Assembly: GCF_000003815.2 (NCBI RefSeq)
Contig: NC_049983.1
Span: forward strand, 21,061,341-21,125,340
Origin: Branchiostoma floridae
Lineage: Eukaryota > Chordata > Leptocardii > Amphioxiformes > Branchiostomatidae
Reading direction: 5' to 3'
DNA length: 64,000 bases
In this document: piece by piece, positions 51,101-63,178 of the stretch
Position numbering within the stretch: position 1 is the stretch's first letter
Layout: the number at the start of each line of letters is the position of its first letter
The notes under the pieces: generated by a model
The model's database searches: none
What the model saw: only the letters and a program-made list of their open reading frames with translations
Told to the model about the DNA's origin: nothing
Translations under genes and position numbers: made by a program

Positions 51101-54100
51101 TATGAGATGATTGTCTAACTGAGTCATATTTTCTGGAGTAATAGATTATATCTCTGTGATATCTAATATGCCTGGGGATCTTGCCGCTTTACATCGGTAA
51201 GGCTCCGTTTTGGGGCAAAAACAGAATTTTTTGACAATTTTTTGGTATTTTTCGTACAAATATCAATACAGCCACGGAAATCAAAGATATTGCAAGAAGG
51301 CCCGCTTGATTTCTGAAGGTCTAAGGCTTAATGAACCTAAATCTGCACAAAACTCGTAATAAAACTGGTGCCCTGATGTGGGCAGGGGCCGACGAAACAC
51401 TACTTACCCTACATGAACTGCGCCCAAGTAAGACATGTTTGACTGTACGTAACATTAACCGATGGTAAAATATGAATGTTTTATGTCTGTATCTGCTAAA
51501 TTGTTGTTGTATCAATGCGAAATTTCGCAAGCAGTTAGCCTTATAAGACATCAGTCAACTGCCATACAATCATTTTGGGCTAGAAATACCGATTTATAGC
51601 ATTATTTTGCTGTTTCCTTGAAGTATGAGCGCCTCGCTGTTTTCCCGCCACTCCACACCCCGGGAGGTCGGAACACATGTTCGGACTGTACCACTTGCAG
51701 ATCTCGCGGGGGTGCCCTTTTGTTAACCGCTTCTAGTTATGCCGATATTTGATAAATACTAGATCAATATCTTTAACATTCAACATTAATAAGTCTCAAG
51801 ATAAGTAGTCAGTGTAGCCCGTGCATCGTAAGTTCCTGTTTTCGCAATGTAACATTAGGTACTGACATTGGACCGTTCTAAAAACGCTCCGGCCCGGCGG
51901 GGTTACCTGAGGTCACGCAGTGGTTCAAATTTCATGTTCGACCAAAATTGTCACAGGCCTTAAAGTGCCCGTGTGAGTCGTGCAGTTCCAATCAGCGAAG
52001 AGGAATGGCTTTATAACCACAGTGAAAGTTTGTTGACCAGTTGAATACAGAACGAGAAAAGATTTTGGCAAAGCGAAAGTTAGACGATCCTGTCTTTATG
52101 TAAAGTGTATGTGTCATTGTAGCAATTCCACTACTAGTACATGACAATTATCACCTTCCTCGGAGTAAACCAACTTTGATGCTTGTTGGTTCTGAGATGC
52201 TAGGAGGAACTAGAATGCCAGAAGCATTGATCTTATCTACAGTTGACCATAAACAAGTAAATGACGTTTAACATTGCTTACCTGTCCAACATATGCGCAA
52301 AATCAGCTCAGTAAAGCAGGTAAAACACTGCTTTTGCTCTAGCCTAACCCTTCGTGTGCTATACTTTAAATTATGGTCTTTAAAATAGTCATTTTAGAGG
52401 TCTTAATTTTCCAGGGTTGAAGTTCTAGTTATAGGTGTCGATATAAAACTCTTTCCTTATCGCCCAATGCCTTCCTGATCCCATATATGGCTCCCCATAT
52501 CGCCCCATAACAATGCAAACCTGGTCTCGCACCTCCGTTCACAGCTTAGCGGCGGTAAGATTGAAGTACGCATGCAGGTGCTGGGCTTCGATTCCAAGAC
52601 ACGGTCATATGGCATCACGGTTCTGCAGTACGGTGACCTGAGCCGAGGGTGCTTGTCTGCCGGCGACCATTACAATCCCTTTAACAACACTCATGGCGGT
52701 GCCAAGGACCAGATTAGGTACGTCTGCCCCTGGTCTAACGTCTTGTACACTCACCCTTGTTCCAGCTAACGGGAGGTAAGGTGGAAGTGTTCTTACGGCT
52801 AAAGGGCTTTGGCAGGAATCTGCGCTCTTATGGCGTGACGGTCCACGAGCTAGGCGACCAGAGTAAGGGCTGCACGTCCACCCGGGACCACTTTAACCCA
52901 TTCAACCTCGGTCATGGTGGACCCAAGGACGAGGATAGGTACGTTAAAAACCATGAGCCCTCCCCTTCTGCCGCTTGCACGCCTCCAGCCTAACTCCAAA
53001 AGAGCTGGTAACGTTTACTTCTATGGCAAAACAACAACAACAACAACTGACTAACGTTTGCCCTGATGACGATCAGAAACAGACCCATGGACAAGGACTG
53101 CCCCCGGCAGCACAAAAGCAACCTACCCATATTACGTCTTTACTGACTGATCTTCTTGAAATTATCCCATCTTCGCTATTTTTGGATTTTCGTAGCTTTT
53201 TGTGCTGACAAAGGAAACTACAGACCACATCAAAGGAATATATATTTGCAAGTGTTGTGCAAGCCTTGCGGTGTCCCCACCATGTGTCTGTTACGTGTTT
53301 TCATCTTCTTGGTCTGGATGGAATTGGAATGATACTATTTATGAGAAGCATTGAGGACTTATGCGCGCTAAAAACCTTACATCAACCCAACCCAACCCAA
53401 CTCAATCCAACCGTCCTGCCTTACTTTAAACCTATTGCTGGTAATGTCGGCCATATGTCATAACCAAGAGTTTGTCTCAGGTAATAACTGTTGCTTACCG
53501 GGTAACAACAACGCATTGACCCTTGCCCACTGACTTCCGTCGCCCAACCCCCTACCGTCCTTCAGACCATCGAGTTAGCTCACAGGCCACACTTCCTTCG
53601 GTTCTCCTTTCAGCAATTCACTCTCCTCCCCTGCCCTATCCCAATGACCTCCTTCCCTATTCCCTAGTCCTTCCATTTCATGATGAGAGCTGAGGGTATA
53701 AAAACATGCGATTTTCGTTATAATAATCATAATCCCTCTACTCCGCCTAGGTGGCAGCCCCAGGAATGGATCTGCGCTCCCTCAATAACCCTGATCCTAC
53801 TAGTACTAATCCCGATCTTCCACAGAATCTCCCCCACCAGCGCGCATATTCTTCAAACTGGTTGTTTCTTCCAAAAATCATTCTATGCTTGTTTTACAAA
53901 AAAAAAGACTCGAAAATCCACGGAGGTAGAACCTAATAGTCCATACTTTTTCGTACCATACTTTTCACTCAAGCCGTAAATTAACCATGGGTGAGCTGGG
54001 ATATTTTCTGTAGGCATCTCGGTGACTGGGGTAACGTGGAGGCGGACTCCACTGGGGAAGTCAACGCCATCATCAAGGACGAGGTGGCATCCCTGGTCGG

Positions 54101-54755
54101 ACCCTACTCCATCATTGGCCGCACTATTGTGGTAAGTCTCTTTGTGAAACGTAGACCAGGGGCTAGCCTCCATAGCAGGCTCTTCGGGCCTTTTTCTTTT
54201 TTTACAAAGGAACGTTATTTTCCAACATGCGCTATTTCAGTATTCCTGACATCAAATGATAATTTGAATACTCTACGCATCAGCTGTCATCGTCCTATCA
54301 TAAAGATTTGCTGATGACTCATCCTTGATCTTGAAATAGAAGAATTGTAGAAAGAACGAAATGAATGCTTACTTCATATGACATATGCTAATGAGTTCTA
54401 TTAGAATATTATAGAATTTCTTGTTTTAACCTGTACGTCGCCAGATACTGCATCAAATTTATGTGGTGCTAGAAGAATGCGAATATTACTTTAAAACTAT
54501 TTCTTAGCCCAGAATCAATATTCAAATACTGTACCTCAATAGATCCATGCCAACGAGGACGACTTAGGAAGAGGAGAGACCGCTGAGAGCAAGAAGACCG
54601 GTAACGTGGGGAAGCGACTGGCGTGCTGCGTGCTGGGCCACTCGGACGGCACGCACTGGAAGGACCTGGAGAAGCTCAGGAGGAGGAAACGGGGGGCGGT
54701 GCGCGTGGAAGGCCCCTCCGCCCAAAGAGTTGTCCGGTCCCCGCGCAAGAACTGA
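42146..54755 (+). CDS. Secreted ShKT / VWC-like / Cu-Zn SOD-like protein with mutually exclusive SOD exons (479 aa)
   Basis: Exons: 42146-42290, 46947-47333, 47928-48100, 49770-49896, 50348-50451, then either 52545-52717 or 52766-52938, then 54014-54131 and 54543-54755. Signal peptide [25 protein letters not shown] repeats (residues 57-80); a six-Cys ShKT domain at 102-137 (Cys 102, 109, 118, 129, 133, 137); Tyr/Pro-rich repeats; a Thr-rich linker; a Cys cluster ending GECCYQC like a VWC domain; then an SOD-like domain (about 290-435). The SOD part keeps Zn-site and disulfide landmarks ([33 protein letters not shown]). The GFHVH copper motif is replaced by YGITVL or YGVTVH. The tail has [10 protein letters not shown], basic like the matrix-binding tail of EC-SOD and possibly furin-cleavable. 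Dismutase activity is doubtful; metal binding or a matrix role is inference. Confidence 0.82.
42291..46946. other. Intron 1 of the SOD-like gene
   Basis: Apart from the Cys-rich candidate exon at 43931, no coding or recognised repeat sequence is supported. A short tRNA A-box-like word lies at about 43226-43250. Confidence 0.45.
43931..44124 (+). CDS. Candidate Cys-rich alternative exon of the SOD-like gene
   Basis: A strong acceptor (CTGCATCTCTTCTTCAG) precedes a frame that joins exon 1 (42146-42290, phase 1) correctly. It encodes [40 protein letters not shown] and then a stop at 44122-44124. The Cys spacing loosely resembles EB-type modules. Used as a terminal exon it would give a short secreted Cys-rich protein. 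The only in-frame donor onward to 46947 (GAAA|GTTCTT) is weak. No poly(A) signal is seen close by. It may be a chance ORF. Confidence 0.3.
50589..51963. mobile_element. TTAA-flanked non-autonomous element in the SOD-like gene
   Basis: TTTAAGGCCTGTGACA (50588-50603) and its exact reverse complement TGTCACAGGCCTTAAA (51949-51964) bound 1.37 kb. Each end has TTAA next to an 11-bp or longer inverted repeat GGCCTGTGACA, as in TTAA-targeting superfamilies (piggyBac, Kolobok). It contains a tRNA-derived SINE near its left end and no transposase. It sits in the intron just upstream of the alternative SOD exons. Confidence 0.6.
50613..50896 (+). mobile_element. tRNA-derived SINE
   Basis: Pol III promoter boxes are intact: A box TGGCCTAGTGGT (50621-50632) and B box AGTTCGATCCC (50665-50675), with tRNA-like spacing. 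The body has no coding potential and ends in ACTTTAACTTTAACTT. It is inserted in the left part of the TTAA-flanked element. Confidence 0.85.
52545..52717 (+). other. Alternative SOD exon A
   Basis: 173 nt, phase 0 in and phase 2 out. It encodes 57 codons plus two bases, including [24 protein letters not shown] and THGGAKD. Compared with SOD1, positions of copper ligands H46 and H48 are Thr and Leu. H63, H71 and the disulfide Cys57 are kept. Confidence 0.85.
52766..52938 (+). other. Alternative SOD exon B
   Basis: 173 nt with the same phases as exon A, 48 bp downstream of it. It encodes [24 protein letters not shown] and GHGGPKD. H46 is Thr but H48 is His; H63, H71 and Cys57 are kept. Joining A to B gives AGC then TAA, an immediate stop. 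Confidence 0.85.
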
Positions 54756-56136
54756 TGATGTGAAGGGGACGGCACTGTACTGTACAGACAAGTGTCGCTG
54801 ATGGTGTCACTGTAGTGGGGGGAACAGGGGGGAGGGGACAAGAGAGGAAAAGACATTACTAGAATACATTTTTACATTGTTCCTAGTTTTGGATATAAAG
54901 TTAGTACCACTCATTAATGGTTTCAGTGTCAACAGTAAAGATGTTAGCTTCGACAACTTTGTCTTTATCTGACTGGCCGTTTTGAATTACAGAATGTCAG
55001 ACAAGTAAAAATATACATGTACATGTAATGGGATATTTTGCCGGAGGTGTTTGCTTTATATTTTTTATACAATTTTTGAACCATATTCAATCACCGTCGC
55101 GAGGTATTTGAATAGTAAGGTTATAGCTGTTAACGTCAGTGTTGTCAATGTGATATACACATGTAGCATACAGAGCGTCATGAAGGTGTTGATCGGAGAG
55201 AATTAACTGTCTGTAAGAGTAAACGGCACACACTGTGGAATTTGATGGTGAAAGTAGCGAAGTAACTGGGCCTCTGTAGTCAGACAGCGCCCTGGTACTG
55301 TGGCTGTGTAGAGATGGGTGTAGGAGAAGCGTTAATCGGCAGATTTTATCCGCTGGTAAGGCAACGTTTTGTGGTCTCTCCAGAAGTAGGTGTACGAAAG
55401 AGATATACGAAACTAGCCTGAACTAATATCTGCTCGAAAAATAGATAGGAGGCAGTAACTATGTATTTAGTTTGTCCAGAATTGGTCTATTGAAGGAGTG
55501 CTTGTAGTAGCGAGAGTGTTGAGTTACGTCGTTGTAGATTATCCTGCAATGTTCTGGTCATGATGTCGTCGTTTTAATATGCTGTACCAAACTGGGATCG
55601 ATACAAGAGATGAACCCAAATAACCTTACCCGAGTCATGACCGGAACAAAAGGTCCCAGCTTTAGATAAGTCCTGTCTGTGTTATACTAACTTCTATCAG
55701 TAGTGGCGCAGTATTTGCTAGAAGAAGCACACTACGGTTTCCTAATCTAAGTGTCACTTATTTCCACAGGTATTTTGTGTCTGTCAAATGTAATATTGAA
55801 GACTTCGATTGAAATGCACCTTTGTAAAAGTAAGTCACATGTAACGTCGCTTTGTGACTTAAGATAATTTGTTTAAATCCATGACAGGTGTCTAAGACTT
55901 TAACCCTTGCGAATATCTTAGGTAATGGGTAGAGGCGTTTGTGATTGACAGGTCGGGTCGAGTTCAGATGATGACCTCATCACCATGGCAACCAACGGTG
56001 TCGGGTCAAAGATCATGCCGCAGAAATGCCTGTTGACTGTCAGGGGCAGTAACAAACAAAATACTGTCACTCGTTACTAAACGTTTTTAAAAACGTTGAG
56101 TGACATGTGTCAGTATTTTTAGGCACTATCATCTGA

Positions 56137-56142
56137 AATAAA
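56137..56142 (+). terminator. Possible poly(A) signal of the SOD-like gene
   Basis: AATAAA about 1.4 kb after the stop at 54755. The interval has no ORF with domain signal and may be a long 3' UTR. Confidence 0.3.
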
Positions 56143-59100
56143 GTCATAACTGTGACGATTTTTAAACCCAATTTGGATATAAAGGTTTGGTTACTTTTTA
56201 ATCATGGTAAGAATGGTTGAAATATAGTATTGTGAAATTGTCATTACAACGGAGAGGATGAATTCGTTCAAATCTAATTAGCATTAGCGATTCCGTTACC
56301 ATGGACACATGATGGGTTTGATTGAAAGGACAGAAAACGACCGACCCGTCAGTGGTGAATCCCTGATAGGACAAATAGTTAGTTAGATATTCGATAGTTA
56401 GTAATTTGATACTTTCTTTTCTGTGCTAAGTAAGTTTTTGTGCTTATTGATTGATCACTAATTTGACGTTTCCTTTGAACTGTCATTAGTTATTTGGCAA
56501 TACTCATAAAGGAAAGCTTTAGCGCAAATGTGCGTTGTTATGTACTTTTTTACTTGCTTGATTTTGTTCATATCGAATAGAAATGATATATGCTTATCAT
56601 GTTTCAGAATCAAGCTTGACGACAATTTCGATGCGTCATCTGTGAATTCCGTCATTCGGGTATAGGGTACGTGCGTCCATGGAAACTTGAACTTGCAACG
56701 ATTTTGGGTGGATAGCCAATCGACAGTGACGCTGAGTCAAGGCCCCGAAAATAGCGCCATCTTCCGGAAATGGCTATGTTTGCATATCAAAGGAGAGGAT
56801 AACGTAGCTTCAATGAAATGTCCAGGTAGCCTTTTTCATGATTTCTTACAAGGTGAACACACACGACGCCATGCGATCAAACAGTAGGTCAATTATATAG
56901 CAAAGCATATATATCCTGCATGGGAGGTTGCATATCAGATATTAATGTGATATATAGAGAGATTATAGACTCATTAAGTAGGCCTTGTTTGCATCCAGCG
57001 AAATCTATTCGGTTCAGATTCAATTTCAGGATCGAATGACTAGTAGTCCTTCCCGGTGTGAGTACAGTCCTATGGCCGCACTTGACTGCTGCTGTATTGA
57101 GGTCACCTGAGTTGGCGCCGAATGGCAGCCGCTCCAAACCCTTGCCTTAGTCTTGCGAAAAATGGCCAAACATAGCCAGATAACATGCCAAACGATTTAG
57201 CTGGGTCGCCAACCTAATGTGTCTATATTTCTCCAATTTCTACTGTTTTTCCTGCTTGCAGTGGAGCCTGTTAGAGGCTAACAATTCCATACGGACCTGA
57301 TACGGACTTGAATATATACGCACGTATGAACCCGGCGAAATTCAGCCCTTGGCTCCAAAGAGAGAGTAGTCGGCCCACCCATTAATGAATTTCTTAAGAG
57401 TGGGATTGAAATCAATGAAGATTTAGCAACGTGACGGTTCAACCTCCTTGGTGAAACACACGAATGTCGCGACGGTGGAAGAAGTTCGAACGAATAAAAG
57501 AACAGGTTGTGCCTCACCCTTACCTGACTCAGTCGCTAGTCAGGAGGAGTAACGCGCCAGAAATAGATCAACCGCGGCCGCAGGTCGTCACTGGAGTCTT
57601 TTCTGTGCCTGATTCACATCCTCTGTCATACTTCTCCCATCCGTCGCCAGCTGACCTCTGTCCACAGAAACCTCAGACTGTAGCAAGCGCCACCTGACGA
57701 CACCCGCTACTCTTCAAGCAGAGGTTAGACATTTTTGACCGCCAGCAAAAGAAAAGGAAACAAAATTAAATAATAAGCCTTAAGATCGACAAAAATGACT
57801 AAAAAGACTCAAAATCAAGTCCTCTAGCCGTATCATAGCTTCTGAGTTTCTTCCGTGCTCTCCGTAAATACGGAGAGGACAGAAGAGACTTGAAAGCTAT
57901 AGTACGGCTGGATACCAAACTTGCGCAGAATGACAAGACGGTAAAACTGGTATAAGTAAAACTAAAAGTAAAGAAGGAAAGAAAGATGGCGAGAGTTTGG
58001 AAAGAAAATCATCTATTCTAAACTTGGTAATTTCGAACGGAACTCCTTTAAAGATCTCTGAACAACTGGAACCCAAGGTGTTGCATGAAATTTGCCGAAG
58101 ATTTGTACTTTGTCGTTCGGCACCCTACCCTACAAGGTGTACCATACCGACAGGAAGAACTCGCCCACGTGCAGATGGATGAAGGGCACAGAACAGTGGG
58201 CGGCTGAAATAAGCACCGTCCTATTTATACGTGGAATTTTGCCCGGAACATGGTCACTCCCCCGTCTTTAATGACTACAGTGTGTGACTGAGCAGGCGAG
58301 CATCTACATACAGTCCCACCACTTCAGTGGTACACGCCCAATTTCCTTTTGCTCTCATGCAATACGACTTTTGACACAACAGACCTTTCTTAAGACACTG
58401 CGTCATCAAAATAGTTTTTAGAATAGACGGCAAAATGTGATAGGGAGCTCTACCTATCTTGGTAAGACGAGGGATGTTGATGAAATGATATGAGGTGTGA
58501 ACCTATCCAAACACCTGTTTGAGCCGCCCTTCCCTTCAGGTGAAACGCCCTTATCACTGTTTACCTGTTACGCGTTACCGGTTACTGTTACTTGACGTCA
58601 GAGTGTAGGTAACCTTAACTTGCGGTGAGAGATTCCCCTTTGTCACTACAGATGTGGTGTAAAAAAATCAATAACCTTTTTTTCACTTGTAGCTCTGTAA
58701 AGACACAGACCCGTGCTCAATACTCCCAGGCGCCTACTTAAATTTTGTAATCTTTTAACTCAAGAACACGTCCCTCCAAAATGCCGGTACGTTAAAAGGC
58801 GACATCACGGGAAAGCCTCATAGAACATGAAAAGCATACTTAGAAGCTGTAAAACACACGTTTTACATTTGGAGTCGTGTGTTTAAGGTTTAAGATACTA
58901 ATCTCATAAACAAACGGAAACACCCACTCACTGATTCCCTAAGTCAAGTGTTATCCCTTCAATAACTTGTCCATGAATGGTACCGGTGTTTAAAGGTCCC
59001 TACTGTGCGTTGTGAACGTTGTGTCATCGTCTGCTAATGTTTCCGGTTTGTTTAATAAAAACGAAACAATGGTTGCTTATATATAGGTCCTTTGTTGTAC

Positions 59101-59800
59101 ATCTGCGCCAGATTAACGTCAGCACTACGGAGACCCGGAACGTCTGAAGCACTTCCTTTGTTATAGTGTACAGTGTACTATGGTTAGATGATGATCAATG
59201 ATAATCCGTCTAAATATCGCAAATAGTTATTCAACACGCTTCACCATGAAAAACCTTTGACGAAGATGATGAAGTCACTACATGAACTATTTGAACACTA
59301 CAGGATTTACTGTTGCAATTTCTGAAATTGTAAATTAAATGCTTTAGAGGCTTAATCCAAACTTTAAAAACGTATTGTTAACTCGAAACTTATCTCTAGT
59401 AATGTACGAATCCCAATCATTTCATTTGAAAAACAGAGCAACTTGTATCCACGAATAGAAGCGAAGATGCGAGAATTTCATCACCATCTTGGCTGCCTTC
59501 ACCCAGACTTCACCTAAGACCTCCCCAGTGTTTCGCGCCCATGAAGCGCCCTCCTTATTTGGGCATTCTCGCCATTACTCGCCATTCCGGAAAATACCGA
59601 GAACATTATATCAGACCTGTCGTATCCGCCAGATCTCGGAAGAATGTCGTAATTCTCTCCATATAAGGAAGGTGAAATTGTTGCCAAAACATACGCAACA
59701 GATTAGTATTATATGTTTGTGGTTTAATCCCCGCAGCTGTTATGTCTCCCGCACCCGCACCCAACCGTGAACTTGAACCCCCATTCAGGAAGCTCATACT
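56143..59800. other. Intergenic DNA
   Basis: No supported gene. ORFs at 57464 and 57997 lack domain signal or splice context. A hairpin at 57826 is listed separately. Confidence 0.45.
57826..57909. repeat. 84-bp hairpin (palindromic MITE or RNA-hairpin candidate)
   Basis: Two 41-base arms around an AA centre. The left begins AGCCGTATCATAGCTT and the right ends AAGCTATAGTACGGCT. About 33 of 41 positions pair, with further G:U possibilities in RNA. The inner stem CTCTCCGTA/TACGGAGAG is perfect. The arm resembles the interior of the 41.3 kb fold-back, so it is probably repeat-derived. Confidence 0.65.
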
Positions 59801-59801
59801 G

Positions 59802-59809
59802 TATAAATA
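59802..59809 (+). promoter_or_regulatory. TATA box of the small secreted-protein gene
   Basis: TATAAATA lies 126 bp upstream of the ATG at 59928, with room for a start site near 59832 and a short 5' UTR. Confidence 0.65.
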
Positions 59810-59927
59810 CAGCGTCAGCTCGACTAGCGGATCAGAGAAGCATTAGGCAGCGTTCCCAGCCGTCAGCCTGCTACAGTTACAGGTCCGCTTGCAGTTTCAC
59901 ACCGTCCACAGTCACTGAAGAGACAGC

Positions 59928-61950
59928 ATGGATGCAAAAGCTACGATTTTAGCTTTCTTGGTGGCGTTCGCCGGAGTGCTGGACCCTGCTCGGGGTCTGT
60001 ACATCCCAAGGGGTCGGGAAAAGGCCGAGGCACAACCGCCAATGTCCTATTCTGTGGACGAGAGAGGCGTGGCGTTTGGAGATGACATGTTGAGACCAGA
60101 TCTAGAGGTATGGAATGTTTCCATCTCATGTATGACCAAATCATGAATGCCGTACAGGTGGTCTGTAGGGGGCAAAAATTCTTACTGTTATTGGCACTTG
60201 TCGTGTTGAACTTAAAGGTGCGTACAAAGATCGTGTCATTCAGAACGGCCTTTGTTAAATATGTCACAAGGCCGACTTGTTTCCAGGGGCTCGGATTTTA
60301 GTACATTGTATCGCTTTCAGGGTCTGTCATGACCTAATGGTGTCCGCATAGTTTTCTTTCTGTGTGGGAATCAATGCTGTACCATGTTTTGAAAAGATAG
60401 TCTATTTGCGTTGTTCAGTTGCAACACGTGGTACAAAAATCGTGGGTATGTTTTTGTCGACGGTAATTGAAAAATCTAAAAGGTAGGATGGTTATCTTTA
60501 GATAAAAACAAGACCAAAGAGTTAGACAGTCCAAATGTCCTACTCATACTTTTTTGTTCTCCAAAAAACACTGTAAAACTACAGTTGTGTTTCAAGTGCG
60601 GATACATTTGTAGAAGGATTTTAAACACACGTTTACATGTGTTTGTTTTTCGTTTTCTCAAATCATTTTCGCCACTTCTGTCACAGGTTGAGGACAAGTT
60701 CGGCCGCCCCTGCCCCTCCTGTCCTTCAGAAGTAGACGTCGAGGCTCTCGCCAAGTTCAAGAGTGTGGTTGCTGCACAGCTGTCTGATATCTCCGTCCGC
60801 ATGTATGACTTGTTGGCACAGGTACGCACAAACTTTACTAGGACGTTTTCATTGAATTTTGCATTGTATGTACATGTATACATTTCGTTACGATTTTACA
60901 AGGAAGACTGAATGCTGTAGCCCGATCAAGGATTCGTCTTTCGGAAGGGACATAAAACGGGGGTCCCGTGTTCGAGGAGGTGCCCCGAGCACGTAATTCA
61001 GCCTCATTACTAAAAATATTGGGTACCTGCTGGCTGCAAATACACCAGCTGCAGATTTACACCAGATGTATTATGTAACAAGAATCCTCGTTATGGGAGA
61101 TAACATTGGAAACAAAAGACACTTATGGTGCTGGGGTCACGGGCTCTGAGAAAATAAGGATTCCAGCGCACCCCTGAAATAACTTCCAGCCCCTTTCAAA
61201 GGGACGAAACACTCGTGTTACATCAACAGTTGGAAATAAAATGCCACCATAAGAGTTGTCAACAATAACTACTATCGTAGATATCACGTGGGTTTATTTT
61301 TGGCCCGTGGGAACAGTAGATACGAAGTTGGAAACCTGCCAAAACAAAGTATACTTCCAAGCTATACTGCCCTTCTTTAATGTTATCTCCATCGTTATTA
61401 CGTACACGGTACCTTTATCCACGTTCCTATCTGAGCTTCATCAAATCTCGGCACATACTGTTGAACGTTCAAGTGGTGTGAGAGTGGAGACTTTGTCCCA
61501 TTCAAACATACAGACAAACATTTCTAACGCTTTGAAGTGTAGAGTGCGCGGGAGTATTTGTTTAATTACCGTTATTCTGTGACCCAGAATTAACCTTAAG
61601 CTACAGAAAGACATGGCGTCTTTTGGAAGATGACAAAACACACCAAACGCTGAAAATGTTGTAAATAACAATTTTCAGTGTTCTAAGTAAGGTTTTGTGA
61701 GGCAATTATGATGCACAGATTTTACATCTTAGATTTTCAGTAATATTTTTGTGCTTATTGTTCACAGGTTGACAATTTTGAGATGGCCATGGAGGCTCGT
61801 CAGCTGGAAATGGAAGCAAGACTGGACGTTCAGCAGCGCCAGCTTGAGGAACTGCAGCAAACTGCACGCACCGACGAGTTGAACAGAACAGGGAAGAAAC
61901 ATCACAAGCACAGAAAAGGACCTAGAATAATTTTCCCTCGCACGCCTTAA
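59928..61950 (+). CDS. Secreted coiled-coil protein of unknown family (three exons, 165 aa)
   Basis: Exons 59928-60107, 60687-60821 and 61768-61950. All introns are phase 0 with good GTATGG/CACAG, GTACGC and CACAG sites. Signal peptide MDAKATILAFLVAFAGVLDP, with cleavage likely near ARG|LYIPRG. The first exon also gives a Pro/Glu-rich stretch. The second exon contains the only two cysteines outside the signal region (CPSCPS) and begins a helix (EVDVEALAKFKSVVAAQL). The third continues a Glu/Gln/Met-rich coiled coil (MEARQLEMEARLDVQQRQLE) and ends in a basic tail, GKKHHKHRKGPR. I do not recognise the family. A secreted oligomer or polyanion-binding protein is possible, and a peptide precursor is an alternative (basic tail, no clear dibasic-Gly amidation site). 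Confidence 0.78.
60911..61075 (+). mobile_element. SINE body, second copy, lacking the 5S head
   Basis: GCTGTAGCC is followed by TTCGGAAGGGACATAAAACG, GTGTTCGAGGAGGTGCC, CAGCCTCATTAC and ACCTGCTGGCTGCAAA, in the same order as 8665-8800. It lies in intron 2 of the small secreted-protein gene. Confidence 0.7.
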
Positions 61951-63178
61951 GCAGGCAATATTTTGATAGGTCTATAGTCAAAAATATCGATTTCGATTTT
62001 GTGGATATATTTGCGTTATTATTGCATTTCGGTGCGATGCAGGGAATATGTTGACTGTTGTCATTGGTAACTATGAAAACCGATGCGTAAGTTATAAAGA
62101 ATATTAAGTTATCTGTGATTTCAAAATTGAAAAAGTCTATTTATTTGTAGGTCAATACGTACTGGCGTGCTTAGTAAATCTGATTACTGTTAGGCGTGTA
62201 CATGAGCCTCCTAATCTAGACATAGCTGCTTACCTGCATTGAAACAGTTCGTTTTGTAACATATTGATTCGTAAGCGAGAAAGACAAAACCGTTGTTCTG
62301 TGAATACGTATACGTTTTGCTGGGGCAAATAAGCGTTTTAAATGTACAGTATAGTAAGCTGGCCTTCTGCAATGACAGCTATATTATGGATGTAAGAAAT
62401 GTTAGAATTTCTTGGTGAACACAAAGACAAATGAAATACCAACATAATCCCTCTCCAGACTCATGCTTTTTTTTCACTCAACTTTGTTGATAACGAAAAG
62501 TATTCCAAGATATGGTAGTCTTATTTCAAGCATGATGGATCGCATCAAATGAATAGAAAATCTTCTGAAATGAAAAGATGCATGGATTGCCCTCAAACTG
62601 GTTTGCATATGACACACAAAGGACTGGATGATTAGCGCATTGATTAAATCAAGGAGCTTTTATCAACTCCTTGATTAAATCCATGGTTTACCCTTCTATA
62701 CTTTTTACTTTTTCAAACTCACTCACTCTCGCTCAGTAATCCCATAGCAAGAAGCCGTAGGAGCGGGTTTTCAGCAAAGGTTCTCCGCCGTTGTCGGTCA
62801 TCAGCCAGCGATGGATTACGGACTTGAGATTAATATATTAGATTTCCCTCCCATATGTATCCTAAAAGAGTGGTTTCACTGAAAGATAAGCACTGGCACA
62901 CAGAATATGCACGTGGAATACGCGAGGTACGCCAGAGAAACACCCCTTAGTGAGATGACGTGATAACGTATACTGTACAAAAGTCGATAGTTGCTCTCAC
63001 ACAGTGCACGCGTGTCACGATCCCTATGACAACATGCGCACGACTTGGCCTCGGGTATCGATTGTCATTGACGTCATCAGTGCCGATACACAATCAGGGT
63101 CCGCCTCCGGCGGGTAACATGATATGCTCGGTTCCCATGTGTAAACAGATAGTTAGCGGGAAGTGTTGTGCACATATT
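61951..63178. other. 3' flank, no gene seen
   Basis: AT-rich DNA downstream of the small secreted-protein gene. No exon or recognised repeat is supported. Confidence 0.5.

Noticed and set aside
57464-58182. ORFs at 57464 and 57997
   Set aside because: Composition and lack of splice or promoter context give no support for a gene.
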